DNA of 64,000 nucleotides from SAR202 cluster bacterium (GTDB lineage: Bacteria; Chloroflexota; Dehalococcoidia; Lucifugimonadales; Lucifugimonadaceae), in contig VFGZ01000041.1 in assembly GCA_009392215.1 (NCBI GenBank), positions 1 through 64,000 on the forward strand. Direction: 5' to 3'. The notes beneath the pieces are model-generated. The model worked only from the letters and a program-made list of their open reading frames with translations, made no database searches and was not told the DNA's origin. Positions 29,155 through 38,425 of this stretch are shown here, piece after piece (within the stretch, counting starts at the first letter, position 1; every line of letters begins with the position of its first letter). A program made the position numbers and the translations under genes.

Positions 29155-29940
29155 TTGAATCAGTACTCTGGTAAGCGTGAGCCTTTCGCCGCAAGCATTA
29201 GTGGGGCCCCTGCGACAACCGTTATTGTGATTTTAAATATCGGATTATTTATTGGTGTGCTTGTCACCGGAGGAGCCGATACTCAGAATCTGTTGAAGTG
29301 GGGTGCAAAATATGGGCCGAGCATTGCTGAAGGGCAATATTGGAGACTGCTCTTACCCGTGTTCCTTCACGTGGGATTTTTCCACTTGTTGACGAATCTA
29401 TTTGGATTGGTCATATTCGGGTCAATGGTTGAGCGAACGTTTGGGACAAAACATTTTATTGTTATCTATTTGGCAGCAGGAATCATGGGTAATGTGGTCA
29501 GTTTTTTAGCCGGCCCTAACCCGGGTGTCGGGGCAAGCGGAGGTGTGTTCGGTATATTTGCCGCTTTTGGTGTTTACCTGCTGCTCAACCGTAAGTTACT
29601 CGGACAACTGGGGAGCCAACAACTTACATCGATCGGTCTTATAGTTTTAATCAACGTAGTCTTTGGACTCGTGTCGAGTGGCATTGATAATGCCGCACAT
29701 TTCGGTGGGCTCCTGGCTGGTGGTTTTGTGGCCTGGTTGACCACCCCACGAGAGCGACTTTTCGTTTTGCAAGATCCAGTTGACCTTGGTCAATCGCGAG
29801 TGACCCTCAAATCGGATGTGCAGCCCAATTCCAAATTGACGTTAGCCATTCTGGTTATTGTGATTGTTGCCGGTGTGTTGACGGGGATCGAATCTCAAAC
29901 TTACATCGAAGATATTTTTGGCAATAAAATACCGCGTTAG
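29155..29940 (+). CDS. Rhomboid family intramembrane serine protease
   Basis: FLHVGFFHLLTNLFGL, GASGGVFGIFAAF (catalytic Ser), NAAHFGG (catalytic His). Confidence 0.93.
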   Translation: MNQYSGKREPFAASISGAPATTVIVILNIGLFIGVLVTGGADTQNLLKWGAKYGPSIAEGQYWRLLLPVFLHVGFFHLLTNLFGLVIFGSMVERTFGTKHFIVIYLAAGIMGNVVSFLAGPNPGVGASGGVFGIFAAFGVYLLLNRKLLGQLGSQQLTSIGLIVLINVVFGLVSSGIDNAAHFGGLLAGGFVAWLTTPRERLFVLQDPVDLGQSRVTLKSDVQPNSKLTLAILVIVIVAGVLTGIESQTYIEDIFGNKIPR

Positions 29941-29981
29941 TATAAACCCTTACCTACATGTATACTGCTGAGCATCATTTA

Positions 29982-30000
29982 ATTGATATTCAGTATCAAT
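29982..30000. promoter_or_regulatory. Candidate operator (19-bp inverted repeat) upstream of znuCB
   Basis: ATTGATA-TTCAG-TATCAAT, perfect 7-5-7 inverted repeat. Confidence 0.35.
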
Positions 30001-30117
30001 AAGAGATAATAGGTATATAGCTTAGCTTCTGCCGCGATTGGCCTGTAGCATGGGATCACTGCAACCAGTAGATTTCATTGTTGATTGATTTCAACGATTC
30101 GTACTAAAAAGTTGAAT

Positions 30118-30228
30118 ATGACGTCTTCGATATGGTCAGGAACATTAATGCTGGATGCTTTGCGTTTAACTTTAATTATCTCAGGCGTTTGGATTATTGA
30201 CCAAGGCATACTGCAGGGTATTGAATGA
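30118..30228 (+). CDS. Possible 36-aa small hydrophobic ORF overlapping the znuC start
   Basis: ATG 30118 to TGA 30226-30228: MTSSIWSGTLMLDALRLTLIISGVWIIDQGILQGIE; ATGA overlap with znuC ATG (30225). Confidence 0.3.
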   Translation: MTSSIWSGTLMLDALRLTLIISGVWIIDQGILQGIE

Positions 30229-31043
30229 ACCATAACTCCAAATCAAAACCAATCGAAGTTGATGTCGAGTCTTTTCCTAGGCCAGAAAAAATTCCCATCA
30301 GGTTTGACGAGACATGGTTTGCATATGACTCCATGCCCGTGGTTCGCGATATAAATTTTTCGATAATGCCAGGCGAATTCGCTGCAATTTTGGGACCGAA
30401 TGGTTCAGGCAAAACCACACTCATGAAACTCGCTCTTGGCTTGCTTAAGCCAAGTTCTGGCAGAGTTCTTTTGTTCGGAGAGTCTTCAGAGAATTTCAAA
30501 GATTGGCATCGCATCGGATACGTACCCCAGAGAATTCAAACGGCTGAACACCGGTTTCCGGCATCTGTTAGAGAGATCGTTCAGTTCGGTGCTTACTCTG
30601 GATTCCGCTTTTTTTCGTTACTTAAGCATAAAGAAAATAGTCGCGTCGACGATGCTATGGAGTTAGCAGGAATACTGGAACTTGCGGATCGTCGTGTTTC
30701 TGACATCTCAGCAGGACAGCAACAACGTATGTTGATAGCCAGAGCTCTTGTGCGCCGTCCTGACTTGCTTGTGATGGACGAGCCGGTAGCTGGTGTTGAC
30801 GCTGCAGGAGAAGATCAATTTCACTCTATGGTTCGGAAGCTGAATCGCGATCTCGGAATTACGATTGTGATGGTGTCTCACGATATCGGAGCTGTTATGC
30901 GGGAAGCGACGACTTGTGCGTGCATCAACCAAGATATCGTTTTTCATGGTCCTGTTCATCAACTCGATGCCAATGCCCTTTCGACGTTATACGGATTTCC
31001 GGTAGATGTTCTTATGCATGATCCCGACCATACGCATAGGTAA
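30225..31043 (+). CDS. znuC: Metal (zinc/manganese-type) ABC transporter ATP-binding protein
   Basis: GPNGSGKTTLMKLALG Walker A, ISAGQQQRMLIARAL signature, LLVMDEP Walker B; followed by a ZnuB-type permease. Confidence 0.88.
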   Translation: MNHNSKSKPIEVDVESFPRPEKIPIRFDETWFAYDSMPVVRDINFSIMPGEFAAILGPNGSGKTTLMKLALGLLKPSSGRVLLFGESSENFKDWHRIGYVPQRIQTAEHRFPASVREIVQFGAYSGFRFFSLLKHKENSRVDDAMELAGILELADRRVSDISAGQQQRMLIARALVRRPDLLVMDEPVAGVDAAGEDQFHSMVRKLNRDLGITIVMVSHDIGAVMREATTCACINQDIVFHGPVHQLDANALSTLYGFPVDVLMHDPDHTHR

Positions 31044-31047
31044 TTCA

Positions 31048-31962
31048 ATGCCAGAGATTTTCCAATATGAATTTATGAACAGGGCAATTGTTGCTTCTGT
31101 TTTGGTTGGAGTAACTGCTCCTGCGATTGGAATGTTTCTGGTCTTACGCAGGCTTTCTTTGATTGCTGACACTCTTTCGCATGTAGCTTTTGCCGGAGTT
31201 GCAGTTGCTCTTATAACGAAGTCTTTTACGCCAATTGTTGCGTTCATTGCGACAGCGACTGCTGCCGTTTCGATAGAAGAACTGCGCGTGCGCCGATTGT
31301 TGCCAGGTGATGCGGCCTTAGCTGTGTTCCTGTACGGAGCACTTGCGCTTGCGGTTGTATTGATTAGCGCGTTTGATGGATTTAATTCCACGATATTTTC
31401 GTACTTATTCGGAAGTGTACTGTCCGTTTCCAGTACCGATTTATGGTGGATGGGGATGCTGGCGTTGGTGATAACGCTGTTTTTGTTCATGTTTAGATTC
31501 GAGCTGACACAAATTACCTTTGACAGTGACCTAGCCAAAACAAATGGCGTTCGTGTTCATATGCTCAATCTTAGTTTGGCCATACTTACTGCCGGTACGA
31601 TTACGGTTTCAATGCGTGTGGTAGGGGTTTTGTTAGTTGGCGCTTTGATTGTTATTCCAGTATTGGTGAGTATACGAGTGGTGAAAGGATTGTCCCTTAC
31701 TTTATTAGTGTCTTCTGTAATTGGAGTATTTGTAGCTGTTTTTGGAATGGTCATCTCTTTCTACGCCGATTTGGCTCCAGGTGGGAGCGTTGTATTGATC
31801 GCGATTTCTCTTCTCATCATTGTTGAAATTGGTGCATTGATTAAGAAAAGAATTTTTGGATCATCCCAATTGATGCACAGTAGTGATCATACTCATGCCC
31901 ATGAATTTCATGCTCATGGGGCCAATGGAAGCGCAACTGATGATCCGCACTCTCACCGTTAG
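31048..31962 (+). CDS. znuB: Metal ABC transporter permease (ZnuB/MntB family)
   Basis: LVGVTAPAIGMFLVLRRLSLIADTLSHVAFAGVA; His-rich C-terminal tail. Confidence 0.9.
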   Translation: MPEIFQYEFMNRAIVASVLVGVTAPAIGMFLVLRRLSLIADTLSHVAFAGVAVALITKSFTPIVAFIATATAAVSIEELRVRRLLPGDAALAVFLYGALALAVVLISAFDGFNSTIFSYLFGSVLSVSSTDLWWMGMLALVITLFLFMFRFELTQITFDSDLAKTNGVRVHMLNLSLAILTAGTITVSMRVVGVLLVGALIVIPVLVSIRVVKGLSLTLLVSSVIGVFVAVFGMVISFYADLAPGGSVVLIAISLLIIVEIGALIKKRIFGSSQLMHSSDHTHAHEFHAHGANGSATDDPHSHR

Positions 31963-33242
31963 CTGTCTAGGGATTCGGCTTGTTTATTGGAGATCGGCTT
32001 CTTGACGAACACGAAGCAACCGATTGAAATTGCAAGTAGACAGATGGTAACAGCGAACATCGCGTTGTATTCACCGGTTGAATCGAAAATCAACCCGGCT
32101 AGAATAGGTCCGATTAAAACAGGGATTGTTATACCTAGATTTGTCAGGCCTGTGATGCTGCCGAACTGTCTCAAGCCAAACATTTCGAAGATAACCAGTG
32201 GAGTTAGAGTACCCACGCCGCCCATTCCCAGCCCGAATACCACGATTGCGATCCAGGTAATAAGGGCACCGCTCGAAGCTAGCAGAATGGATAATCCGAT
32301 TCCCTGAAGAATCATGATTACTATGAACGAGATTCGCGCTGTGATAGATTCACTCACGCGACCGAAGATCAATTTGCTTGATGCGGCAAAGAAAGCAAGC
32401 ATGATCATCATACTTGCAGCGATCGCTCTACTGAACCCCACTTGTTCTAAGTGAGGTACCAGCTGGCTTACTACACCGGTTCGTACGAATTGCTGGAGAG
32501 TCATTCCGATCACCAACAGCCAAAAAGCTGAAGTCCGTACGGCACCTGACACTGTCAATCCGGTAATTGAGTTCTCTCGAAGGGTCTTTGCATCTATATG
32601 AGGGGCCCAACGTTTACCCCTTTCTTTTTTAACTTCATCTGCGTGATCACGAATCGTAAGCAGGATGACCAATGTCAGTCCAAGTAGCGCAATCCCTATC
32701 ACCCCCCATGTCCAACGCCAGCCAATTAGGCCTATCAACCCCGCAACAATGGGAACGGCAACACCGCTACCAATATTGTTTCCTGACGTAACCAGTCCCA
32801 TCATTCTTCCGCGCGTTTGCGGGAACCAAGTGAGTACCAGCCGGCCAGCGGGCATCATAGTTGCCCCTGGAGTTCCTGCGAACATGATGATGCTGAAGAG
32901 ATAGAATTGCCAGAGCTCGGTCATCAGCAAGCGAAGTAAGAATGCAGTGGCTACAAGTAGGACTGAACCCGTCATGGTCCATCGTGCACCGATTCTGTCC
33001 ATCATGTTGCCTATGATCGGAGATAATAAACTTGCCACAACGCCCAGGCTCAACGAGACGTTTACCTGTGTTCTGGACCACCCAAATTCGTCTTCAAGTG
33101 GTTGTACGAAAAACCCGAAAGCGAACTGAACTGTACCAAGGATCGAACCTATTGATAGCGCCGAAACCCCGACGATAAACCAACCGCGATATATACCTCG
33201 AGGTTTGATTGAATTCGAACTTCGATTAGTCTTATCAGAAAT
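31959..33242 (-). CDS. MFS transporter (monocarboxylate/oxalate antiporter-like); apparent ATT start
   Basis: Upstream of the track start (33053) the frame encodes WFIVGVSALSIGSILGTVQFAFGFFVQPLEDEFGWSRTQVNVSLSL (TM1 + FGWSR). First plausible initiator is ATT 33242-33240, with GGAG 7 nt upstream. Confidence 0.85.
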   Translation of the reverse strand: MSDKTNRSSNSIKPRGIYRGWFIVGVSALSIGSILGTVQFAFGFFVQPLEDEFGWSRTQVNVSLSLGVVASLLSPIIGNMMDRIGARWTMTGSVLLVATAFLLRLLMTELWQFYLFSIIMFAGTPGATMMPAGRLVLTWFPQTRGRMMGLVTSGNNIGSGVAVPIVAGLIGLIGWRWTWGVIGIALLGLTLVILLTIRDHADEVKKERGKRWAPHIDAKTLRENSITGLTVSGAVRTSAFWLLVIGMTLQQFVRTGVVSQLVPHLEQVGFSRAIAASMMIMLAFFAASSKLIFGRVSESITARISFIVIMILQGIGLSILLASSGALITWIAIVVFGLGMGGVGTLTPLVIFEMFGLRQFGSITGLTNLGITIPVLIGPILAGLIFDSTGEYNAMFAVTICLLAISIGCFVFVKKPISNKQAESLDS

Positions 33243-33325
33243 CGGTCAACTCCGAGGTAGCTACGGATGAATACAGTTGGCGTGAAATGTATTTATTGAC
33301 AATCCGATGGGGCAATTTTGAACTA

Positions 33326-34558
33326 TTAATTCGACGTGGATTTCATTGTGCCATCATGGTTGTCGGGGGATTTTTCTCCCTCCCATCCTTCTGCTTCGAG
33401 TACCTCGGAGGCAAGTTTATTTTCTTGAATTTTATTCATGACAGCTTCATTGTGTCGTTCCCAGTATGCCCTGTCTTCTGTCACGAATTTATGTGATTCT
33501 CTGAAATCATCAAGCAGCCCGTTTACTTCGGGTATGACATATCTTGCCACCAGGTCCCAACTTCGACGAGTGTCTTCTCGATTGGCCCAATCATGGGCGA
33601 ATCCTATGACACATCCAAAACCGCCTGTGATAGCTACCATCTCGCGAATCTTTGCTATTAGATCGTCTGGAGTACCGATTACAGCGACACTTTGGTCTGA
33701 GAATGCGGTCTCATCTACGGCTTCATCTGCTGTTTTGAAGATGGAGCCTTCTCCTCCACGTAAAGTTTTAACCGTGTATTCGTTGTTGTGACGCATCAAT
33801 CCGTCACCAGCCTGTTCCCTTGCTTTTTCCCGTGTTTCGGCAATGTGCCAACTCATCAAGATACGCCAGTTTTTGCGTTCGACTATATTGTTGTGTTTTA
33901 CGGCCGATTCCTCAGCGAAGCTCCATTGACGGGGCAGGGCTTGGAGTCCTGTAGTTGCGGTAGCTCCTATTGATAAAACACCAGCTCCGTATTTACCAGC
34001 CAGTGTCATTCCCGATGGACTTTTGGTTGAAGCTACAGCAAATTCCATATTTTCCTGGAATGGTCTCAACTGCAATTTGGCGTCTTGGAGTTTGAACCAT
34101 TCGGATTCGTAACTAAAACGTTCCTCTCCATTGAAAAGTCGTTTAATAATTCCCATCGCTTCATCTTGTCGATCTCGAAGTTTCATTGGATCGATCGCTA
34201 GCGTGTGGGCATCCGATGGCAATGCTCCTGGACCCGATCCGAATATCACGCGTCCTCGCGATTGGTAGTCAAGCTGTACCAGCCTTTGGGCGACCATGAA
34301 TGGGTGATGGTACGGTAATGAAATAACTCCAGTGCCGAGTTTGATTTGCTGAGTACGTTCAGCTACTCCTGCCAAAAACAGCTCTGGGGACCCAATCATC
34401 TCCCAGCCACTTGAATGATGCTCACCACACCAAAACTCTTCGTAACCCAGTCGGTCTAGATGTACGGCCAAATCTAAATCGCTTTGTATTTGTAACGCTG
34501 GACTTTCACCAATTGGGTGGTGTGGTGCGAGGAAGGCACCGAATCGTAAATGTGACAT
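33326..34558 (-). CDS. LLM class (luciferase-like) flavin-dependent oxidoreductase
   Basis: RFGAFLAPHHPIGESP, EEFWCGEHHSSGWE, GTGVISLPYHHPFMVAQRLVQLD, GRVIFGSGPG. Confidence 0.9.
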   Translation of the reverse strand: MSHLRFGAFLAPHHPIGESPALQIQSDLDLAVHLDRLGYEEFWCGEHHSSGWEMIGSPELFLAGVAERTQQIKLGTGVISLPYHHPFMVAQRLVQLDYQSRGRVIFGSGPGALPSDAHTLAIDPMKLRDRQDEAMGIIKRLFNGEERFSYESEWFKLQDAKLQLRPFQENMEFAVASTKSPSGMTLAGKYGAGVLSIGATATTGLQALPRQWSFAEESAVKHNNIVERKNWRILMSWHIAETREKAREQAGDGLMRHNNEYTVKTLRGGEGSIFKTADEAVDETAFSDQSVAVIGTPDDLIAKIREMVAITGGFGCVIGFAHDWANREDTRRSWDLVARYVIPEVNGLLDDFRESHKFVTEDRAYWERHNEAVMNKIQENKLASEVLEAEGWEGEKSPDNHDGTMKSTSN

Positions 34559-34672
34559 CTTTGCTCTCAAAGTTTTGGTATTGCCAAATACTAAATCAAA
34601 AGTCGGGCATGTCAGATACTACAACGCATAGATTTGAGTGTTGGTTTGTTCAACGATTGGATTATCTGATTG

Positions 34673-34714
34673 AAAGGCCCTGCCCATGTACAACAGGGCA
34701 GGGCCTTTATTTTT
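34673..34714. terminator. Strong intrinsic terminator downstream of ssrA
   Basis: Perfect 13-bp stem AAAGGCCCTGCCC (34673-34685) / GGGCAGGGCCTTT (34696-34708) with 10-nt loop. Confidence 0.8.
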
Positions 34715-34715
34715 C

Positions 34716-35067
34716 TGGTGGAGACGGGGGAGAGTCGAACTCCCCGTCCAGAAAGGTTTCCGTTTCGACTTCTACGAGCGTAGCCGTCGGTATTTATCTC
34801 ATCGCCACACCCACCCCATCGGCGTAGCAAGTGTGGCGACCAGTTAGTGTAGCCTTAGATGTTCGGTACTAACGACCCGAACAACGCAACCCAGCATTTC
34901 ATCTCTCGAACCCAACCCGCCAGGTCGGGGTTGGGTTGAAAGTCGCAGCCCTTAGGCCGCGAGAGCGAATTCTCGTTCGCCGTTTATGTTTTGCCGCTTT
35001 TTACGTGGTGCACGGCGCCACGGCCCGCAATCTAGCGGTGATCTTCCTGTCGAAACCACGCGTCCCC
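34716..35067 (-). ncRNA. ssrA: Transfer-messenger RNA (tmRNA), tag peptide GEREFALAA
   Basis: 5' GGGGACGCGTGGTTTCGACAGG; tag frame GGC GAA CGA GAA TTC GCT CTC GCG GCC TAA (34981-34952); 3' GGAGTTCGACTCTCCCCCGTCTCCACCA, pairing with the 5' end; next to smpB. Confidence 0.96.
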
Positions 35068-35108
35068 AAGATAACAATCCAATTCTATAACTGATTCATT
35101 GCTGAGGA

Positions 35109-35576
35109 CTAAATTCTGGACTTCATGGCCCGATCAATCTCTCTTTTAGCATCGCGTTCTTTGATGGTATTACGACGGTCAACTTGTCGTTTACCTTTAG
35201 CGAGGCCGACCAAAAGCTTTGCCACTCGGTTTTTGATGTAAACCTTTAACGGGACGATTGTTTGCCCGTCTCTATGAACTTGATCATCGAGGTAATTAAG
35301 TTGTTTTTTACTGAGCAACAATTTACGGGATCGCGTTGGATCATGTTGGCCTTGTTCTCCGGCTGGTGCGTAAGCTGCTATGTTGGCATTTTCCAGCCAA
35401 GCTTCTCCGCTCTTGATGTACACGTAACCCTCAGCGATATTAATGCGTCCAGAACGGGCTGATTTTATTTCAGACCCGAGTAACACCATTCCCGCTTCAA
35501 ATGTTTCTTTGATGAAGTAGTCATAACGGGCGCGGCGGTTAGTAGCGAGGGCGCGTTGTTGTTCAGGATCTGGCAT
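35109..35576 (-). CDS. smpB: SsrA-binding protein SmpB
   Basis: NRRARYDYFIKETFEAGMVLLGSEIKSARSGRINIAEGYV; KGKRQVDRRNTIKERDAKREIDRAMK. Confidence 0.96.
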   Translation of the reverse strand: MPDPEQQRALATNRRARYDYFIKETFEAGMVLLGSEIKSARSGRINIAEGYVYIKSGEAWLENANIAAYAPAGEQGQHDPTRSRKLLLSKKQLNYLDDQVHRDGQTIVPLKVYIKNRVAKLLVGLAKGKRQVDRRNTIKERDAKREIDRAMKSRI

Positions 35577-35684
35577 TTTTCAATTTTAACTAACTAGGCA
35601 CGCTGAAATCTGTGTCAGACGATACTTGTTTCAGTGATGCCGGGTAAAGTCATGATATTTTAGTTCACAGTCTACTTGCAGGCC

Positions 35685-36971
35685 TTAATTCATTATTTGG
35701 AAATCTAGCTGCTTGATAGCTGCCTCGACTTGAGGGTCACCGCCTGCATTCGTTTGAGGATTTGCCCCTAAGGCCTCTGCATCAAATTCGACTATAACGT
35801 CGGGTTCGACACCGACCTCCTCGATCAATCTGCCGTTAGGAGTGAACCAATGTCCGATTGTCAGATAGACACCACCGCCGTTGGAAAGACCTCTGAGTAA
35901 GTTCACGCTACCTTTACCGAAGGTATTGGTGCCAATAACGACTGAACGTCCTTGGTCCTGCAGGGCACCTGCTAGGACTTCGGATCCACTTGCGGAAAAA
36001 TTATCTACCAGCGTTACCATGGGTATTTTTGGGAAATTTCCTCCTTTTTTCACTTTCCATTCGTCTTTCTTACCCCTGGAGTCAACTTCGTAGGTAACTA
36101 GTCCGTCTGTCAGGAACTCGGATGCAACGTCAACCGTCGCAGACAGAAGTCCTCCTGGGTTGCCGCGGAGATCTAGAATGATTCCTTCGGCCCCGTTATC
36201 GATCAATTTTTGTACACCTTGTCTCAGTTCTCTTGATGTTTGTGCGGTGAACTGAGATATTCGTATTCGACCATACTTGGTGTCTGGAACGTCAATCACC
36301 ATGACACTTGGATCATCGATAGTGTCTCTAATAATTGTTATGTCAACTGGATCCAAACTTCCCACATGTTCGACTGTAAGCGTAACCGGCGTACCTTTTT
36401 CGCCACGAATTTTATTTACTGCTTCGAGAACGCTCCAGCCTAGAGCATCTACGCCGTCAACGGCTAGGATTCTGTCGCCGGCGCGAATGCCGGCTCGTTC
36501 TGCTGGAGTATTTGGCAATGGCCTTGTAATGATGACGCCTCTGCGATCTGGAGAGGCTTCAACTTGGGCTCCAATACCTCCGAAATTTCCCTGAAATCCT
36601 TGTTGGTCGATTTTAAATGTTGAGGGAGAAATATAGGACGTGTATCGATCCTCAAGGGCTTCGAGCATCCCTACGACAGCAGCTTCAGCCAGTAAGTCGG
36701 GATCGATTTTCTCAGGTAATACATATTCTCTATTAAGAATCGAGTAGGCTTCCCAGACAATTTGCAGGCCGTCAGGAACCGCTGCAGGCTCGTCAGCTAT
36801 GGGTTGGGCCGTAGGAGTCGCTTGTGTGCCGTCTGAAAGGATCACTGGTTTACCATCGGTTAAATCAGGATTGACGGTTTCACGGTTGGTGCATGCTAAG
36901 GAAAACATGCAAAGTGCGGCTACTAGGATCATCAGCAAGTTAGCGAACCGTACTCTGTTTGGGTTTTTCAT
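35685..36971 (-). CDS. ctpA: S41 family C-terminal processing protease (lipoprotein-type N-terminus)
   Basis: LACTN lipobox, PDZ GIRAGDRILAVDG, ILDLRGNPGGLL, DNFSASGSEVLAGALQD, GTNTFGKGSV. Confidence 0.93.
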   Translation of the reverse strand: MKNPNRVRFANLLMILVAALCMFSLACTNRETVNPDLTDGKPVILSDGTQATPTAQPIADEPAAVPDGLQIVWEAYSILNREYVLPEKIDPDLLAEAAVVGMLEALEDRYTSYISPSTFKIDQQGFQGNFGGIGAQVEASPDRRGVIITRPLPNTPAERAGIRAGDRILAVDGVDALGWSVLEAVNKIRGEKGTPVTLTVEHVGSLDPVDITIIRDTIDDPSVMVIDVPDTKYGRIRISQFTAQTSRELRQGVQKLIDNGAEGIILDLRGNPGGLLSATVDVASEFLTDGLVTYEVDSRGKKDEWKVKKGGNFPKIPMVTLVDNFSASGSEVLAGALQDQGRSVVIGTNTFGKGSVNLLRGLSNGGGVYLTIGHWFTPNGRLIEEVGVEPDVIVEFDAEALGANPQTNAGGDPQVEAAIKQLDFQIMN

Positions 36972-37028
36972 TTTAATTTCGAGTGGATCTTGAATTAGTT
37001 TTCACGTGTTGAGTGCGACATCAGGTTA

Positions 37029-37084
37029 ATATCTGTTGGTTGAGGATACGCTCGAAGAACCCAGCCTGACGCAACAACAGATAT
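37029..37084. repeat. Inverted repeat / stem-loop between hflX and ctpA
   Basis: ATATCTGTTGGTTG (37029-37042) vs CAACAACAGATAT (37072-37084), one bulge, ~29-nt loop. Confidence 0.6.
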
Positions 37085-37219
37085 GAAAATGTTTATATAT
37101 GGTAATAAGTGCTGCTGGGAAGTCGGTTCGGAAAACAAGTTTTAAATTGACATAACAATGATAGTGCGACGTTGATTCACCCTAAGGATATCTGCCCTAT
37201 TGCGTTCGTATAACCCGGT

Positions 37220-38398
37220 TTAGGCGTTGCTCGCAATTAACTTGTCGGAGGTCGTGACGCCTGCAATGGATAAAGCCGATTCGACAGCGTTACGTAAATC
37301 TTTTATGCCCCAGGCTTTCGTGGCTGATGTCGTCACGACGCGATTAAACTCTGCGGTCTCTATGTTCTTCATAATTTCTAAGCCTAGGGGTTCATATTCA
37401 GTTTCAACCATCAAATCTAATTTATTTAGGACAAGTATTTTCGGTGTGTCCCCTATTCCCATTTCAGATAGTTGGTTAGAAACCACCATGGCCTGTTCAG
37501 CGGCGTAAGGACTTGAAACGTCCGTTACTTGAATTAGCAAATCAGCTTCGAGGGCTTCCTCTAGCGTCGCCCGGAATGCTGCGATAAGAATCGGAGGCAA
37601 TTTGTGGACAAATCCTACTGTGTCACTGATTGTAGCCTCAATGCCGGATGGTAGGTACATACGGCGGGTCGTTGTGTCGAGGGTTGAAAACAACTGGTTT
37701 CGTTGGATCACTCCTGATGATGTGATCTTGTTGAACAGTGCTGATTTTCCTGCATTGGTGTAACCGACAATTGAGATGATTTTGGATGTTCCGCCGGTTC
37801 TCAGTTGTCGTTGTTGATCACGTTGTGATCGAATTTGAGCGAGTTCTCGTTTTACGCGTGATAATTTACGTCTAACCAATCTACGATCGGTTTCAATTTG
37901 CGTTTCACCCGGTCCCCTCGTACCGACGCCGCCGCCAAGTCTTTCAAGATGGGACCACTGTCCTGCCAGTCTTGGTAGCAGATATTCTGTCTGTGCTAAT
38001 TCGATCTGCAGGCGCCCTTCACGCGATCTAGCTCGCTGAGCGAAAACGTCAAGAATTAAGGCCGTCCTATCGATTACTTTCGCAGACAACTTTTCTTCAA
38101 GGATGCGTTGCTGGTTTGGTGACAGTTCGTCGTCAAAGATAACGGTATCTATATCTTCTTGTTTTACAGTGTGCTTAAGTTCTTGTATTTTCCCTTTGCC
38201 AAGGTAAGTGGGCGAAGGGTTGTTCATTGATTGTGTGAACCGCTTTACTGGGTTTGCGCCAGCAGCTCGAGCCAGCTCTGATAATTCCGCCAGCGAATCT
38301 TCCAGTTGCCAGATTTCCCCCGAAGTGCGTATGTTCACTCCTACTAAAATCGCACGCTCTCGGTATGGTCCTGTCGAATATGTACGTTTTTTTGGCAT
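37220..38398 (-). CDS. hflX: GTPase HflX
   Basis: NPSPTYLGKGKIQEL, LGGGVGTRGPGETQIETDRR, VGYTNAGKSALFN, DTVGFVHKLPP. Confidence 0.95.
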   Translation of the reverse strand: MPKKRTYSTGPYRERAILVGVNIRTSGEIWQLEDSLAELSELARAAGANPVKRFTQSMNNPSPTYLGKGKIQELKHTVKQEDIDTVIFDDELSPNQQRILEEKLSAKVIDRTALILDVFAQRARSREGRLQIELAQTEYLLPRLAGQWSHLERLGGGVGTRGPGETQIETDRRLVRRKLSRVKRELAQIRSQRDQQRQLRTGGTSKIISIVGYTNAGKSALFNKITSSGVIQRNQLFSTLDTTTRRMYLPSGIEATISDTVGFVHKLPPILIAAFRATLEEALEADLLIQVTDVSSPYAAEQAMVVSNQLSEMGIGDTPKILVLNKLDLMVETEYEPLGLEIMKNIETAEFNRVVTTSATKAWGIKDLRNAVESALSIAGVTTSDKLIASNA

Positions 38399-38425
38399 AT
38401 AGGATGTTTCAGTATCCTTGCAATG

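Noticed and set aside
33287-34827. Plus-strand ORFs (33287, 33438, 33788, 34411) antisense to the LLM oxidoreductase and tmRNA
   Set aside because: Shadow frames of a strongly supported minus-strand CDS and ncRNA; no domain signal.
34612-34830. ORF 34612-34830 (-), 72 aa
   Set aside because: Lies largely inside the tmRNA 3' region and its terminator; not protein-coding.
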